This document shows positions 1 through 11,046 of a DNA stretch of 64,000 nucleotides, one piece after another. The translations under genes and the position numbers were made by a program. The notes below the pieces were generated by a model. It saw only the letters and a list, made by a program, of their open reading frames with translations. It was not told the DNA's origin and did no database searches. Position 1 is the first letter of the stretch. Each line of letters begins with the position of its first letter. This stretch comes from Plotosus lineatus (Eukaryota > Chordata > Actinopteri > Siluriformes > Plotosidae), in the NCBI GenBank assembly GCA_024760905.1, contig CM045746.1:7521966-7585965 (forward strand), in the 5' to 3' direction.

Positions 1-1560
1 AAATGACCCCACGGAACACTCATGGAATTTTTTTTCTGAGCATGTTCAAAAGCATTTTTTCGGAATATTTAGACCTGTTGGAAGCATGCAGAAGTGGAGG
101 AAGACTTGAAGAATAACTACAGAATCACATGGAATGACACGGAAGATGAGGGAATAATTGCGGAACGTTTGCGGATGACAACATTTTTTGCTTCCGTAAG
201 TCTGCCGTGCTCCAGTGAAACGGGGGTATAAGGGTCCATCCAAATACCCGAAGCTACTCAATGCTCACTTGAACTTGCTTATGGTCCATTATCTTTGTCA
301 TCCATTTTGTGCATCAAGGTGCAAGGATGGAGGAGTGATGTGCAAGTATACACAGGAGCAGTTTTCCTGGAAGAGCTGCACACTAATGTATAAACCTTGG
401 AAATGATATGGCATTGGATGCTAATATGTAGATCCAGCAGTTCTGTCATCATTAGAAGTGAATGATGCGCCACATAATGTTGCAGAGGAGATGAGTACAT
501 TTCAAAACCTTGAATTCACATTCTTGCTTCTTTTACTTGTGTCATATGCTTTAGGCTTAGTTCTGCTCACAGAGGAAACATGGAGAGACCTTAAGAACTG
601 ATGTGTGAACTCGAGGAAATGTGTTTTAAATGAAATGAGACGTTGTTTCCTCTGAAGCATCTCATGGCGTGACATTCATGTCTTACAGTTGCACAACTGT
701 CTCTGCTGAATAAAAGCGTCTGACATCATATAAGAGCCAGTTATATATGCGCAGATGTGCGGCCCTTCCGAGAAGGCTGCTCTCGTGTTTCTCCTTGATG
801 CACACATAAGAGAACTGTGCAAGCTGGCAAAGATGGCAGACCAGAAGAAATTCTGGTTCAAATGAGAATCAAGGAAACAACAAATACGGGTTTTGAGAAG
901 CACACAATGGGAGAGACTAAGAAGAAGGAATAAAAGTGTGCAAAGATGAGGCACAATTATTTGAAATGAGAATGCACTTTAAGGGTTTTGAAATGTGACC
1001 CAATTTTGCAGGTTGTGTAATTTATGGATGAGGTGTAACTGACATGAAGATCAGCTCGAATTGAAATAAAGTGCAATATAATCCAAACCCTCGGATAAAG
1101 GGCTGCAAAAAGGAAAGGTCTGAAGGATGCTCCCAAACTATAACCCCATGTTTAATCCTAGGAATATAGTACAGGAACATGCAATTTCAGAACAGACCCA
1201 AGAACATCAATATCCCCAGGGATGAAAACTAAACAATGTGAATGGACATCAAATGTAATGGATTAGTTGAATAATTCTAATCTTTGTCCTTGCTTTGCTG
1301 AAAAATGTTTATTTTAATCATTTCCCCAAATAAAAAAAAAGGCTGACAGTAAAGCCACTGTGCTTTGTAGGGATTTAGATTAAAATCATGCAAATACCTG
1401 AGACAAGGTTGGAAGGAAATCAGGCTGAGGCCCAATCTTAGCATACTTGTTTTTGTGGTGGTTGAAATGAAGGGATTACAGGATGATGACTGTGTATCTA
1501 GGAGGTGCATGAAAGAACCGAATGATGAACAATTGATGCAGGGATCGATTATATTAAGGA
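1..1560. other. No recognisable gene or repeat
   Basis: AT-rich sequence with only short open frames. I see no conserved protein motif, splice-flanked exon or familiar repeat. The frames present look like chance frames. Confidence 0.5.
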
Positions 1561-1574
1561 GGAATGCAATCCCA

Positions 1575-1911
1575 AGGCAGTGGTGGCCCAGTGGTCAGGT
1601 GCTGAATTACTGATCCCAAGGTCAGAGGGTTTGAACTCCACTGTTAACAGTTGTCATTGCTGTTCCCCCAGTGCAGCTAGCTGGGTTATCAGAGGCCGGC
1701 CATGTCTGTCACTGTCCATGGTGAGAGGTTCATGTAAAAGAAATATTGCTGATTTTCATCAGGCGTAGCTGTATAGGCGTCAGCGTGATTCTGCCCTGTG
1801 ATGGCCTGGTGAGCTGTATGTGTACTCTGCCTTCGCCAAGAGTTAGCTGAGGTGGGCACCAACCTCCACGCAACCCTACTTAGTATTAAACGGTTCAGAA
1901 AATCAATGAAT
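1575..1911 (+). mobile_element. tRNA-type SINE, family 1, L2-like tail, with target duplication
   Basis: This is a full-length SINE. Perfect 14-bp direct repeats (ggaatgcaatccca) lie at 1561-1574 and 1912-1925, as expected for target-primed reverse transcription. The head carries an A-box-like stretch (tggcccagtgg) and a degenerate B-box (ggtttgaactcc), marks of a tRNA-derived pol III promoter. The body (gggttatcagaggccggcc, then the 'catgtaaaagaa' block) recurs at least seven more times in the window. The 3' part has the attaagcggttcagaaaatg-type ending with ATGAATG repeats that is typical of SINEs copied by L2-clade LINEs. It has no coding capacity. SINE identity is firm; the family name is not known to me. 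Confidence 0.9.
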
Positions 1912-1925
1912 GGAATGCAATCCCA

Positions 1926-2730
1926 TTCTGCTCTTGGGTTCCATTCTGCTCTGGGATTTTCTTCTTCCCCAGGACACCCTCCTGCCCTAGGCTGCTCTGG
2001 GATATATATACACATACTTCATTTTCACTGTGATTCTGTTGTATTCATGCCGTCGGTTATAAATATTGAATTGTAGCATTTTCCCCAGAAATCATTATCA
2101 CCAGCTTAAGCTTGTTCTCCTATATTGATGAACAATGCATTGCCTGGTGCAGTAGGGCAATTCACAAGAAATTACATACGCACAAGTAAGCTAGCCATGC
2201 CCTGTAACAGACTGATAAAGAAGTCAAAATCCTACGGTGAAAGAATCCACCTGGAGGCATACTTACTTTTGTTCTTGTCAGAATCTGCCTGTGGCTAAAC
2301 ATCTTGGTGTAGATAGGTGTGTCTGACGATGCTATCACTGTATTGTCTTGTCCTCTTTAAACCTTACTGATAAGCCACTCTTTCAGCAAAGTGTTTCCTC
2401 AGGTCCTTGAGTTACATATTTTGATTTTATTTATAACCTTTTGCCTTTAGCGGGTGGAGTCCATTCCGGGTTTTGTGAATGCACAAAACATTATCCTAGA
2501 TTTAACAGACTTCTGACATGGAACTTTTTTTTTTCTTCTATTGATCAGATGTCCATTGATGCTGCCTGGGAAGAGGTGACAGCAGCTTAAGCGATTTACC
2601 AGATTTTGCAATGTTCTACCACTAGGGGCATATATGTATCCATGGTTAGAAGAATAGGCTCCCTTTATTTATCACAAATAGATTTCAGCAGAGTAAATTT
2701 TTTTCCTTGCTTATCCCAACTAGATAGGGA
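1926..2730. other. No gene recognised
   Basis: Unique-looking AT-rich DNA. A short imperfect duplication of ccattctgctc lies just after the SINE. No coding motif is visible. Confidence 0.45.
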
Positions 2731-2734
2731 GTTA

Positions 2735-2875
2735 GGGTCAGAGCACGGGGTCAGCCAATGAGCAGATAGGGTAAAGGGCCTTGCTCAAGGACCCAACAGT
2801 GGCAGCATGGTAGTACTGAGAAATTAAACCCAAATGCATAACCTTCTGATCACTAACCACTGAACAACCACTACT
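2735..2875 (-). repeat. Dispersed fish repeat fragment (tRNA-like end)
   Basis: It contains the block 'agggccttgctcaaggacc' followed by 'caacagtggcag', and ends near 'accactgaacaaccactac'. The same block order occurs at 20907-21085. The end resembles the complement of a tRNA-like head, so this is probably a SINE-type fragment. No target duplications were found. Confidence 0.6.
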
Positions 2876-3124
2876 CTTTAAAGCTTGAGCTGGCCAGGAA
2901 TCATACCCTAGTCAACTGTCTGGAAGGTTCTAATAGCATCTATTCCACCTGTAACAGTACAAGACTCCTAAATGTAACGCATTTACCTTGTTGGAGTTTG
3001 AACTAAGTGCTGTTCATAATTGAGAACAAGTTTGGAAAACTCTCGAGTGCTGTGTTGTGGTTTGAGATAATATAGCAACTGGTCTCAGCTCAAGGTGCTG
3101 AGAAGACCCCTGACAGATGGTCTG

Positions 3125-3219
<95 letters not shown>

Positions 3220-3240
3220 TGTGTGTGGGTGTGGGTGGAT
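3125..3240. repeat. (GT)n microsatellite
   Basis: About 50 near-perfect GT units with a few late interruptions (gtat, gggtg). Open frames across it are translated repeat and not genes. Confidence 0.97.
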
Positions 3241-3840
3241 GTGGGTGTTTAAGAATGAAATGAAGAAAGACATTTAAAGAGGTGGTGTGAGGATGTGCAG
3301 GTGTGTTTGTGAAATAAATGTGATGATTGAGTTCATTTGGTTCATGCTGTGTAATCAGTGAGGGAGATAAGTTGTTCATGTTGCAAGTGTATTCATATTT
3401 TTAGACTTATCATTAAAAAGGCTGGTCTGAGTAGGACGCTACATGCGCTTGAGGAAGCAACACTTTAATCAACTTACATCACCGCATTGTTGACAGCGTG
3501 TGTAAAAAACAAAAAAAAAAAAAAAAAACTTTTCAAAAAACAAAAAAAATTCATGTTTCTGTTTGGGTTTCATTTAAAAACTTCACCTCTCATTAAAAGA
3601 TCATGAGATGATATTTCCAGATAACACACTTAGCAAGTTAAACAGGTACAAAACCTTTACACTTTAATTTATCTTGGTGGATGCTGTAGTTTTACCAGAA
3701 CTTAAGACTCTTCGCAAGCAAAATATTGAAGTTTTATTCAAAATTTAAGCCATTAGTTAAAAAGAATATTAATTTGTAGCTAAGAGACAGATCACAGGAA
3801 TTACATTCACAGTAATAAATCTAAATTAGCAAACTGTATA
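3241..3840. other. No gene recognised; A-rich tracts
   Basis: AT-rich DNA with two A-rich tracts near 3508-3548. I see no coding or structural motif. Confidence 0.45.
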
Positions 3841-4110
3841 CCGTAGGACCCCATTTTTAACGATGGTTCATTTCCGGCCCTTCCCACAGATCATGAAAAT
3901 CTGAGAGTTATTGACGCGGTTTTAAAACCCTATGTATGATATTACATGCACTAAAATATACTTCTTAAACACATTCTATAGCCAGTCTTACTCATTAATA
4001 CAGTAATAATGCAGGAAAATGTAATAATGATAAAGTATTTTTTTTTATTTTGTACTGTGATAATATTTATGAATAATTAAAGTGCTTAGGCTCCTTACCA
4101 GAAGCTAGAG
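3841..4110 (+). mobile_element. Tigger-like non-autonomous transposon fragment
   Basis: The stretch from 'catttccggccc' through 'ttacatgcactaaaatat' and 'ccagtcttactcattaatac' follows the same order as the left half of the complete element at 12232-13216. An inverted partial copy lies at 33590-33783. The outer inverted repeat is degraded (gtaggacccc) and I cannot place the right end. It is non-coding. Confidence 0.6.
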
Positions 4111-4389
4111 AAGATGCAGGGCATTTCAGTGACATCACAGGGCTTAAATAATCATTTAAAACAAATAGGTACATGTTATATACCGGGTATGAGGTAGAGC
4201 TTTTAATCATAAGGTACATGGTGATAAAATGTAATGATGTTTGAGATCTGATCTAAACATGAGTATAGGACTTAAAACCTAAACATGAGTATTGCACTTA
4301 GAGATAGTACTGCACTGTCCAGGAAGATGATCTAAATGATGTTTATTCAGTCAGTGTGTATAAGACGGAGGTGTGAGTGTTGACAGATT

Positions 4390-4550
4390 ACATGTTTAAC
4401 AGCTTATGGGGAAAAGCTGTTCTTGAGTCTGGTTGTTTTTAGTGACCTGTAAGTTTTCTGGAGGGAACAGAGGAGAAAAGGAGGGTGTCCAGGGGTGAGG
4501 AGTTCCTGATAATTCCACAGACTCTTCCTCTGAAGTCTGTCAGCCTCCAT
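4390..4550 (-). repeat. Probable LINE-derived fragment
   Basis: The stretch from 'ggggaaaagctgttcttgag' to 'cctctgaagtctgtcagcc' resembles a non-coding fish LINE segment that I recognise only in outline. It abuts a second LINE scrap at 4555-4690. No reading frame survives. The assignment rests on memory of the family and is weak. Confidence 0.35.
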
Positions 4551-4554
4551 CTGC

Positions 4555-4690
4555 TCGCGCATCTCCCCATAAGCAAGCTCAGAATAAAACAAGGTCCAAG
4601 CCACTCTGAAGATGGCTAGTTCCAGAGCCCAAGGTATGTGTTGAGGTCCGACTATATTTAGTCTCAACCTCGTGCCGGTATCTCTCAACC
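4555..4690 (-). pseudogene. LINE endonuclease N-terminal scrap
   Basis: The minus-strand frame reads RLRLNIVGPQHI, then FRVAWTLFYSELAYGEMRE. This resembles the start of the apurinic-type endonuclease domain of an I/Nimb-like fish LINE, where a similar 'WTLFYSGVA.GE' stretch is usual. Only about 45 codons remain, with no catalytic residues and no RT, so it is a dead fragment. The clade is a guess; that it is a LINE is more likely than not. Confidence 0.4.
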
Positions 4691-5600
4691 TAGATCGGTC
4701 TGGCAGAACCTAAAAAAAAAAAAAAAAAAAAAATCAATCTGTCCATCCTTTGAGCGATTGAGCCATTATGTTAATTGAAAAGTTTATTCTCTGACAGGAA
4801 CTTGATGCATGCATACTTTTTTATGTTTTGGTCACAGCTTTTTTCTTTTTTTTTAATTTCAATGGAGAACAATGAACAAATGAATACTAACTAGCCTACT
4901 CAAACTAAAATCATTTTTACAAATTTTAAAGAAGAGACTTTTCTGTTTAGTCATTATATAATCACATTGAGTATTTCGCTTCCATCTCAACTCAAAACGT
5001 TAGAAAAACAAAACAATAGTGGCATTAACAGATTCTGGTTTATAATCATGTCTGAAATATTGCCCATGAAACTGTGAAAAAAAAAAAAAGTCTATTAAGA
5101 TATAAGGCTCAATGCAAGATCTGGTCACCTGAAGCACCCATTCTTACAATTCTCTGTAAATGAGCTGTTACTTCAGAAATGATTGCACTGTGTGGAATAA
5201 ACCACAATAATAATTGATTTAATAGTTGGTCATTTTACGATAAATTTAGAACCAGACACACGCATGCTAATTACCGAGGCTAATTTCGCCTACATGCTTT
5301 CTCCATGTGTAATTTACTCCAGACTACTTCATAAAATATGTCAGTAAAGTATTGGAATGTCCTGACACTTATGGGTCGATTTACACCTTACCTTCATACA
5401 AACAAGCAAATCAGTCATTATGACCAGGACATATTGAAATATCATTGTGCAGACTCACTGATGGTTTCTGTTCTGGCAATTTGCATGGTGATAAAAATAG
5501 CACCTTCAGTTCTCATGAGTCTATGAGCAGAAGCATTAACACTGAGTGAAAAAAGAATAGACTGAAACCTCACCTCAAAAAACCTTTTTTCTGTTCTAGA
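4691..5600. other. No gene recognised
   Basis: AT-rich, with an A20-type tract near 4711-4731. Open frames are short and lack recognisable domains. Confidence 0.45.
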
Positions 5601-5639
5601 CTGCCAGATTGCTCCAAGGAGTGGAGTGAGTGTGAGTTT

Positions 5640-5770
5640 GATTGGTTATGTGTGTTGGCCATGCACGCATGCACTTGTCACTCAAGAAGTTTTTGGCACC
5701 CAGTGTCGGCTGACATAGTCTCCAACCTCCTCACAACCCTGGAGAAGGTGGTTCAGCAATTGAATGAATG
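5640..5770 (+). mobile_element. Degenerate SINE 3' fragment
   Basis: It has the 'gtgttggccatgc', 'ccagtgtcggctgacat', 'ctccaacctcctcacaaccct' and 'ggttcagcaattgaatgaatg' blocks of the L2-tailed SINE 3' half. The head is missing. Confidence 0.6.
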
Positions 5771-5864
5771 GTGAAAATAACGAATCTTTTAGTTTGTATA
5801 AGTAAAAATATGACTGTTTGTAATTTTATTATTTTTATTCATTCATTTTGTGAAACAGTTACAG

Positions 5865-5970
5865 GAATCCTAATTAGGGTCACACGGAGGCTGGCACCCA
5901 TCTCAGCTGACTCTGGGCGAGGGGAAAGGTACACCCTGGACACCTCGCCAGGCCATCACAGAGCCATGTT
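5865..5970 (-). mobile_element. SINE 3' fragment abutting a (TCTA)n microsatellite
   Basis: The blocks 'cctaattagggtcac', 'ggctggcacccatctcag' and 'gtacaccctgg' form the reverse complement of the shared L2-type SINE tail. The 5' part is absent. Confidence 0.7.
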
Positions 5971-5973
5971 ATT

Positions 5974-5977
<4 letters not shown>

Positions 5978-6018
<41 letters not shown>

Positions 6019-6062
6019 CATCTCTCTATCTATCTATTACATTATATTATATTATATTATAT
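5978..6062. repeat. (TCTA)n and (TTATA)n microsatellites
   Basis: A TCTA tetranucleotide tract is followed by short TTATA repeats. Confidence 0.93.
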
Positions 6063-6469
6063 TTAGAGATTTAGTCTGCTTTAAGTTTTATCGTGGATTT
6101 CTTCTCTTCTGGTAAAGTAGGACTTTGGCTTTTTTATTACTATCTACTTGCCTCAGTTGGACTTGGTTATTGTCGCTAATATTTTTAAGTATAGGATTCT
6201 TAGCCGGTTCTGTATTGCTTAATCAGCAGTTGTTTCAGGCTTGCTTAAGGCGTGATTTGGGGCGGGACCCAGAAATTTATACTGAAGGTTTCCCCCACTA
6301 CAAACATCACATTTGTAGTAGGTAGGAACACAGACCATTTATTAAAACAAGTCCTTTGAACAGTAGTAATTCAAGAATTTTCTTGGCTTTGTTGACATAG
6401 AATTATCAAGCCTAAACTCTTCAATATAAACCACATTGATGTCATGTTCCTTAAAACCTTACTGTTCTC

Positions 6470-7903
6470 ACTTCTCTTAGACCCAGAAGATTATACCAAC
6501 AAATCAAAGGACTTAATCTCAGCAACGTTACCTACCCTCCACTGCTGCCACAGTCTCAGACAAGGGTGACTGGAGGACTGTGGAACTGTCAATCTGCTGT
6601 GAAAAAAAAGGCTGATTTCATCTCTGTCATTGCCTCTCACTACTCTCTTGACTTTCTTGCACAAACTGAAACCTGGATTTACTCACACAACTCTTCTATA
6701 CTAGCAGCTCTTTTCTTTGCTTATGCTTTCTATCATTCTCCACAAGAAACTGTTAGAGGTGATGGGACAGGTCTACTCCTGTCTCAAAGTTGATGCTTCA
6801 CACCACTCTCTCTGTCTCATCTAACCATCTCCTCCTTTGAGCTTCATGCAGTAAAAGTCTGCTCTCCAATCAGCCACCTCATTATTGTTATTTACTGCCC
6901 TCCTGTAGCCTTAGGAGCCTTTCTAAAAGAAATGGACACACTTCTCAGCACTTTCTTCACTGACAAACACCCCTTTCACTCTTCTGGGATACTTTACTCT
7001 CCCCTCTGATAAGCTCCAGTCCTCTTGCCTTGTCCCTCTTCTTTATTCCTTTTCTTTAACTTTTAACAACGCCTCTCCCACACACAAAGGAAGGAATCTC
7101 TTGGATCTTGTTTTAAGTCGTCTCTCTCCAGTCACAGGCATTAATTCTATTCCACTACATATCTTTGACCAACACTTGGTTAACTTCACTGTCAACTTAC
7201 TTATTCTAACACTAGCACTCAATTTTCTTCCCCCACTCGACAAAACCTCTACACTGTATCTGCTTTATCGATTGCATTCTGTACTTTATCTTATCTTTTT
7301 AACCCAGTCTCCTTTTCTTCCATACCGCTCGGATCTGTTACTGACACTTTCCTCTCTTTGCTTCTGTAGATCTTCTATGCCCATTATCTACAAAAGCCAA
7401 GATGACTTCTTGTTCTGCTCTTTGGCTCTCAGAGGTAGTTCAAAGCAATCATAGACAACTCAGAGCAGCTGAGAGAAAGCAGAAGAAATCTCAATTTGAA
7501 TCAAATCTGGCTTCCTACCATGCTCTCTTATTCATATTTTCATCTGGTGTGACTTCTGCTAAGACAGCCTTCTACAAGAAAAAGTTGGACACTGCTGCAC
7601 AATGTAAACTTCACAGCGTCTTTTCATCATTACTCAATCCATCTGCTCCACCTGCCCCATCCTCCGTGATGGCTGAAGACTTGGCTGATTTCTTTGATGA
7701 TAAAATTAAACAAATCTGTGAGAAATTCACGCCCACCCTAACTCTACACTACAAAGCATAGATTCCATTTCACAGTTTTCCAATTTCACAAATGAAGATG
7801 TCAAGCAAGTCATTTCATCATGCAAACGCTTGCTACCTTGATCCAATTCCTCCCACAATACTCCAGACTCTCAAGACATTCTTCCATTATATTCACTATC
7901 ATT
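6470..7903 (+). mobile_element. L2-clade LINE copy 1, left part (endonuclease region)
   Basis: The plus-strand frames contain GGLWNCQSAVKKKADFI and FLAQTETW (a catalytic Glu of the endonuclease) near 6570-6690. HKGRNLLDLVLSRLS and HIFDQHLVNF follow near 7085-7190, at the SDH-type position. Next come RAAERKQKKSQFE and SVMAEDLADFFDDKIKQIC, the linker before RT. This order is that of L2-clade ORF2. Frames break repeatedly, so the gene is dead. The copy is cut at 7903 by an RTE insertion and resumes at 11047. No esterase-type ORF1 is seen upstream, so the copy is probably 5' truncated. Confidence 0.85.
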
Positions 7904-7931
7904 CTTCTTTTTTTCCTTTCGGCTTTTCCCT

Positions 7932-8564
7932 TCAGGGGTCGCCACAGCGAATCATCTGCCTCCATCTCACCCTATCCTTTGCATCTTCTTCTCTTACACC
8001 AACGACCTTCATGTCCTCCTTTACCACATCCATGAATCGTCTCTTTGGTCTTCCTCTAGGCCTTTTGCCTGGTAGTTCCAGCCTCAGCATCCTATTACCA
8101 ATATACTCACTATCCCTCCTCTGTACATGTCCAAACCATCTCAATCTAGCCTCTCTGACTTTGTCTCCAAAACGTCTTACATGTGCTGTCCCTCTGACGT
8201 GCTCATTCCTAATCCTATCCATCCTCGTTACTCCCAAAGAGAACCTCAACATTTTCATCTCTGCTACCTCCAGCTCTGCCTCCTGTCTTTTCCCCAGGGC
8301 CACTGTTTCTAACCCATACAGCATCGTTGGCCTCAACACCCTTTTGTACACTTTTCCTTTCATTTTTGCCGATACCCTCCTATCACACATCACACCGGAC
8401 ACTTTTCTCCAACCATTCCAGCCTGCCTGCACACGCTTCTTCACCTCTTTTCCACACTCTCCATTGCTCTGGATTGTTGAGCCTAAGTACTTAAAATCCT
8501 CCACCTTTCTTATCTCTGCTCCTGTAATCTCACCGTTCCTCTTTGGTCCTTGGCATTCATGCAC
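7932..8564 (-). pseudogene. RTE copy 1 C-terminal domain
   Basis: It reads VEDFKYLGSTIQSNGECGKEVKKRVQ, MKGKVYKRVLRPTMLYGLETVAL, MKMLRFSLGVTRMDRIRNE and RLRWFGHVQRRDSEYIG in order, then a basic RPRGRPKRRFMDVVKEDM stretch. This is the usual thumb and C-terminal tail of RTE polyproteins. It overlaps the RT frame by about 55 bp in a different frame, so one frameshift separates them. Confidence 0.9.
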
Positions 8565-10027
8565 ATGTATTCTGTCTTACTGAGGCTAATCTTCATTCCC
8601 CTCCTTTCCAGGGCATACCTCCACCTCTCTAGATTTTCCTGCACTTGTTCTCTGCTCTCACTACAGATTACAATGTCATCTGCAAACATCATAGTCCATG
8701 GGGAATCTTGTCTAACCTCGTCTGTCAGCCTGTCCATCACCATAGCGAACAAGAAGGGGCTGAGAGCTGACCCTTGATGCAGTCCCACCTCCACCTTGAA
8801 CTCTTCTGTCACACCGACAGCACACCTCACCACTGTCTTACATCTCTCATACATGTCCTGCACCACTCTAACATACTTCTCTGCCACTCCAGACTTCCTC
8901 ATGCAATACCACAGTTCTTCTCTCGGCACCCTGTCATATGCTTTCTCCAGATCCACAAAGGCACAATGCAGCTCCGTCTGACCTTCTCTGTACTTCTCCA
9001 TTAACATCCTCAAGGCAAACACTGCATCTGTGGTGCTCTTTCTGGGCATGAAACCAAACTGTTGTTCACAAATGCTGACTTCTGCCCTTAGTCTAGCTTC
9101 CACTATTCTTTCCCATAACTTCATCGTATGGCTCATCAACTTTATCCCTCTGTAGTTGCCACAACTCTGCACGTCTCCCTTGTTCTTAAAAATGGGCACC
9201 AGCACACTTCTCCTCCATTCCTCTGGCATCCTCTCACTCTCTAAGACCTTGTTAAATGTTCTTGTCAGAAAATCTACTGCTACCTCTCCTAGACACTTCC
9301 ATACCTCCACCGGTATGTCATCAGGACCAACTGCCTTTCCATTCTTCATCCTCTTCAATGCCCTCCTCACTTCACCCTTACTAATCTTTGCTACTTCCTG
9401 GTCCTCAACAGTCACCTCTTCTACTCTTTTCTCTCTCTCATTTTCCTCATTCATCAGCTCTTCAAAGTACTCTTTCCATCTTCCCAGCACACTTCTGTCA
9501 TCAGTCAATACATTTCCCTCTCTGTCCTTTATCAATCTAACTTGCTGCACGTCCTTCCCATCCCTATTTCTCTGCTGTGCCAACCTGTATAATTCATTTT
9601 CTCCCTCCTTACTTTCCAGCCGAGCATACAACTCATCAAACGCGCTCTGTTTGGCCTTTGACACTGCTACCTTTGCCTTACGCTGTGTCTCCCTGTACTC
9701 CTGTTTACTCTCTTCGGTTTTGTCAATGTCCCACTTCTTCTTAGCTAATCTCTTCCTTTGTACACACTCCTGCACTTCCTCATTCCACCACCAAGTCTCC
9801 TTATCTACTTTCCTTCCAGATGACACACCAAGTATTCTCCTACCTGTCTCCCTGATCACATTCGCTGTAGTTGTCCAGTCATCTGGAAGCACTTCCTGAC
9901 CACCCAAAGCCTGTTTCAACTCCTCCTTGAAGACAACCCGACACTCTTCCTTTTCAACTTCCACCATTTTGTCTTCTGCTTTGCCTTTGCCTTCTTCACC
10001 TTCCTCACCATAAGCATCATCCTGCAC
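8510..10027 (-). pseudogene. RTE copy 1 reverse transcriptase domain
   Basis: This is the longest informative frame in the window at 505 residues. [23 protein letters not shown] (about 221-243) opens the RT fingers. [20 protein letters not shown] (288-307) and [19 protein letters not shown] (322-340) follow. Motif A is [11 protein letters not shown] with Asp at about 359. Motif B is [13 protein letters not shown] (415-427). Motif C is MFADDIV with both Asp at about 450-451. All RT catalytic aspartates are therefore present. The frame ends at about 505, where the C-terminal domain continues in another frame. The enzyme would copy its own RNA at the target nick. Confidence 0.93.
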
Positions 10028-10209
10028 ACCACCATCCTATGCTGTTTGGCAACACTCTCACCCGCTACTACTTTGCAGTCACTGACTTCCTTTAAATTAC
10101 ATCGCCTGCACAAGATGTAGTCTACCTGTGTGCTCCTACCTCCACTTTTATAAGTCACCCTATGCTCCTCTCTCTTCTGGAAGAAAGTATTCACCACAGC
10201 CATTTCCAT
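9916..10209 (-). pseudogene. RTE copy 1 endonuclease C-terminal part
   Basis: It contains STQVDYILCRRCNLKEV and VAKQHRMVVCRM. These match the end of the RTE endonuclease, with the His of the SDH-like motif as QHR. It lies between the shifted endonuclease and RT frames, showing one frame change on each side. The Ser-Asp pair normally before His is replaced by Lys-Gln, although drift in this motif is common in the family. Confidence 0.82.
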
Positions 10210-10273
10210 CCTTTTGCAAAATCTACCAACATCTGTCCTTCTCCGTTCCTGTCCTGGATACCAAACCTACCCA

Positions 10274-10924
10274 TCACTTCCTCGTCCCCTCTGTTTCCTG
10301 CACCAACATGTCCATTGAAGTCTGCCCCAATGACCACTCTTTCACCTCTGGGGTACTCTGCATCACTTCATCTAACTCCCTCCAGAATCTCTCCTTCTCT
10401 TCTCGCTCACATCCTGTCTGTGGGGCATAAGCACTAACAACATTGACCATCACACCTTTAATTTCTAACTTGAGACTCATTACTCTGTCTGACACTCTTT
10501 TCACTTCTAGAACATTCCTGGCAAACTCCTCCTTCAAGATGACTCCGACTCCATTTCTCTTCCCATCCACACCGTGATAAAACAGCTTAAACCCTGCTCC
10601 TATGCTTCTAGCCTTGCGACCTTTCCACCTGGTCTCCTGAACACACAGTATGTCCACCTTCCTCCTCTGCATCATGTCAGCCAGCTCTCTACCTTTTCCT
10701 GTCATAGTTCCAATATTCAAAGTCCCTACTTTCAGTCCTAGACTCATGCCTTTCCTCTTCTCTCTCTGGCAACGGACACGCCTCCCGCCTCTCCTTCTTC
10801 GACGTCTTCGACCAACAGTAGTCCAATTTCCATCAGCACCCTGTTGGTTGACGGCACTGATGGCGGTCGTTGTTAACCCGGGCCTCGACCGATCCGGTAT
10901 GTCATTCTTTCTTGTGATTCGCAT
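10274..10924 (-). pseudogene. RTE copy 1 apurinic-type endonuclease, N-terminal part
   Basis: This frame of 216 residues carries the endonuclease start. GTLNIGTMTGK holds the usual Asn at about residue 70. DILCVQETRWKG holds the catalytic Glu at about 97. VVSAYAPQTG lies near 165. In the family this domain nicks target DNA to prime reverse transcription. A basic stretch (RRRRRRRGGRR) precedes it at about 39-49. The frame shifts near residue 190, just before the expected GADFNGHVG motif with the catalytic Asp, which continues in another frame. The start codon is simply the first Met, so the true RTE start could lie upstream. Confidence 0.88.
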
Positions 10925-11046
10925 AGTTTATTTGGCATTTGTTTTACGCCGGATGCCCTTCCTGACGCAACCCTCTGCATTTATCCGGGCTTGGGACCGG
11001 CGTGAGGGAGAGACACTGGTTTGTGCCCCCCCCTCACGGCTGCATT

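Larger units (their letters stand above)
7904..11046 (-). mobile_element. RTE-clade LINE, full-length copy 1, inserted in an L2 LINE
   Basis: A 3.1-kb RTE element lies in reverse orientation between perfect 19-bp target duplications (cattatattcactatcatt at 7885-7903 and 11047-11065). The 5' end near 11046 starts with a GC-rich leader. The 3' end has 'gtggcgacccctgaaggg', then a short A/G-rich tail at 7904-7915. Endonuclease, RT and the C-terminal domain are all present, in that order, on the minus strand. The length fits a full RTE element (about 3.2 kb). Three frame changes separate the coding segments, so it is not autonomous as it stands. The exact duplications imply a fairly young insertion. 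Confidence 0.96.

Noticed and set aside
7792..8583. 263-codon plus-strand frame
   Set aside because: Antisense to the RTE C-terminal domain; it also runs across the L2/RTE junction at 7903.
9156..9899. 247-codon plus-strand frame, and its partner at 14607-15350
   Set aside because: Both are antisense to the RTE reverse transcriptase and are S/L/F-rich. They are shadows of the real minus-strand gene.
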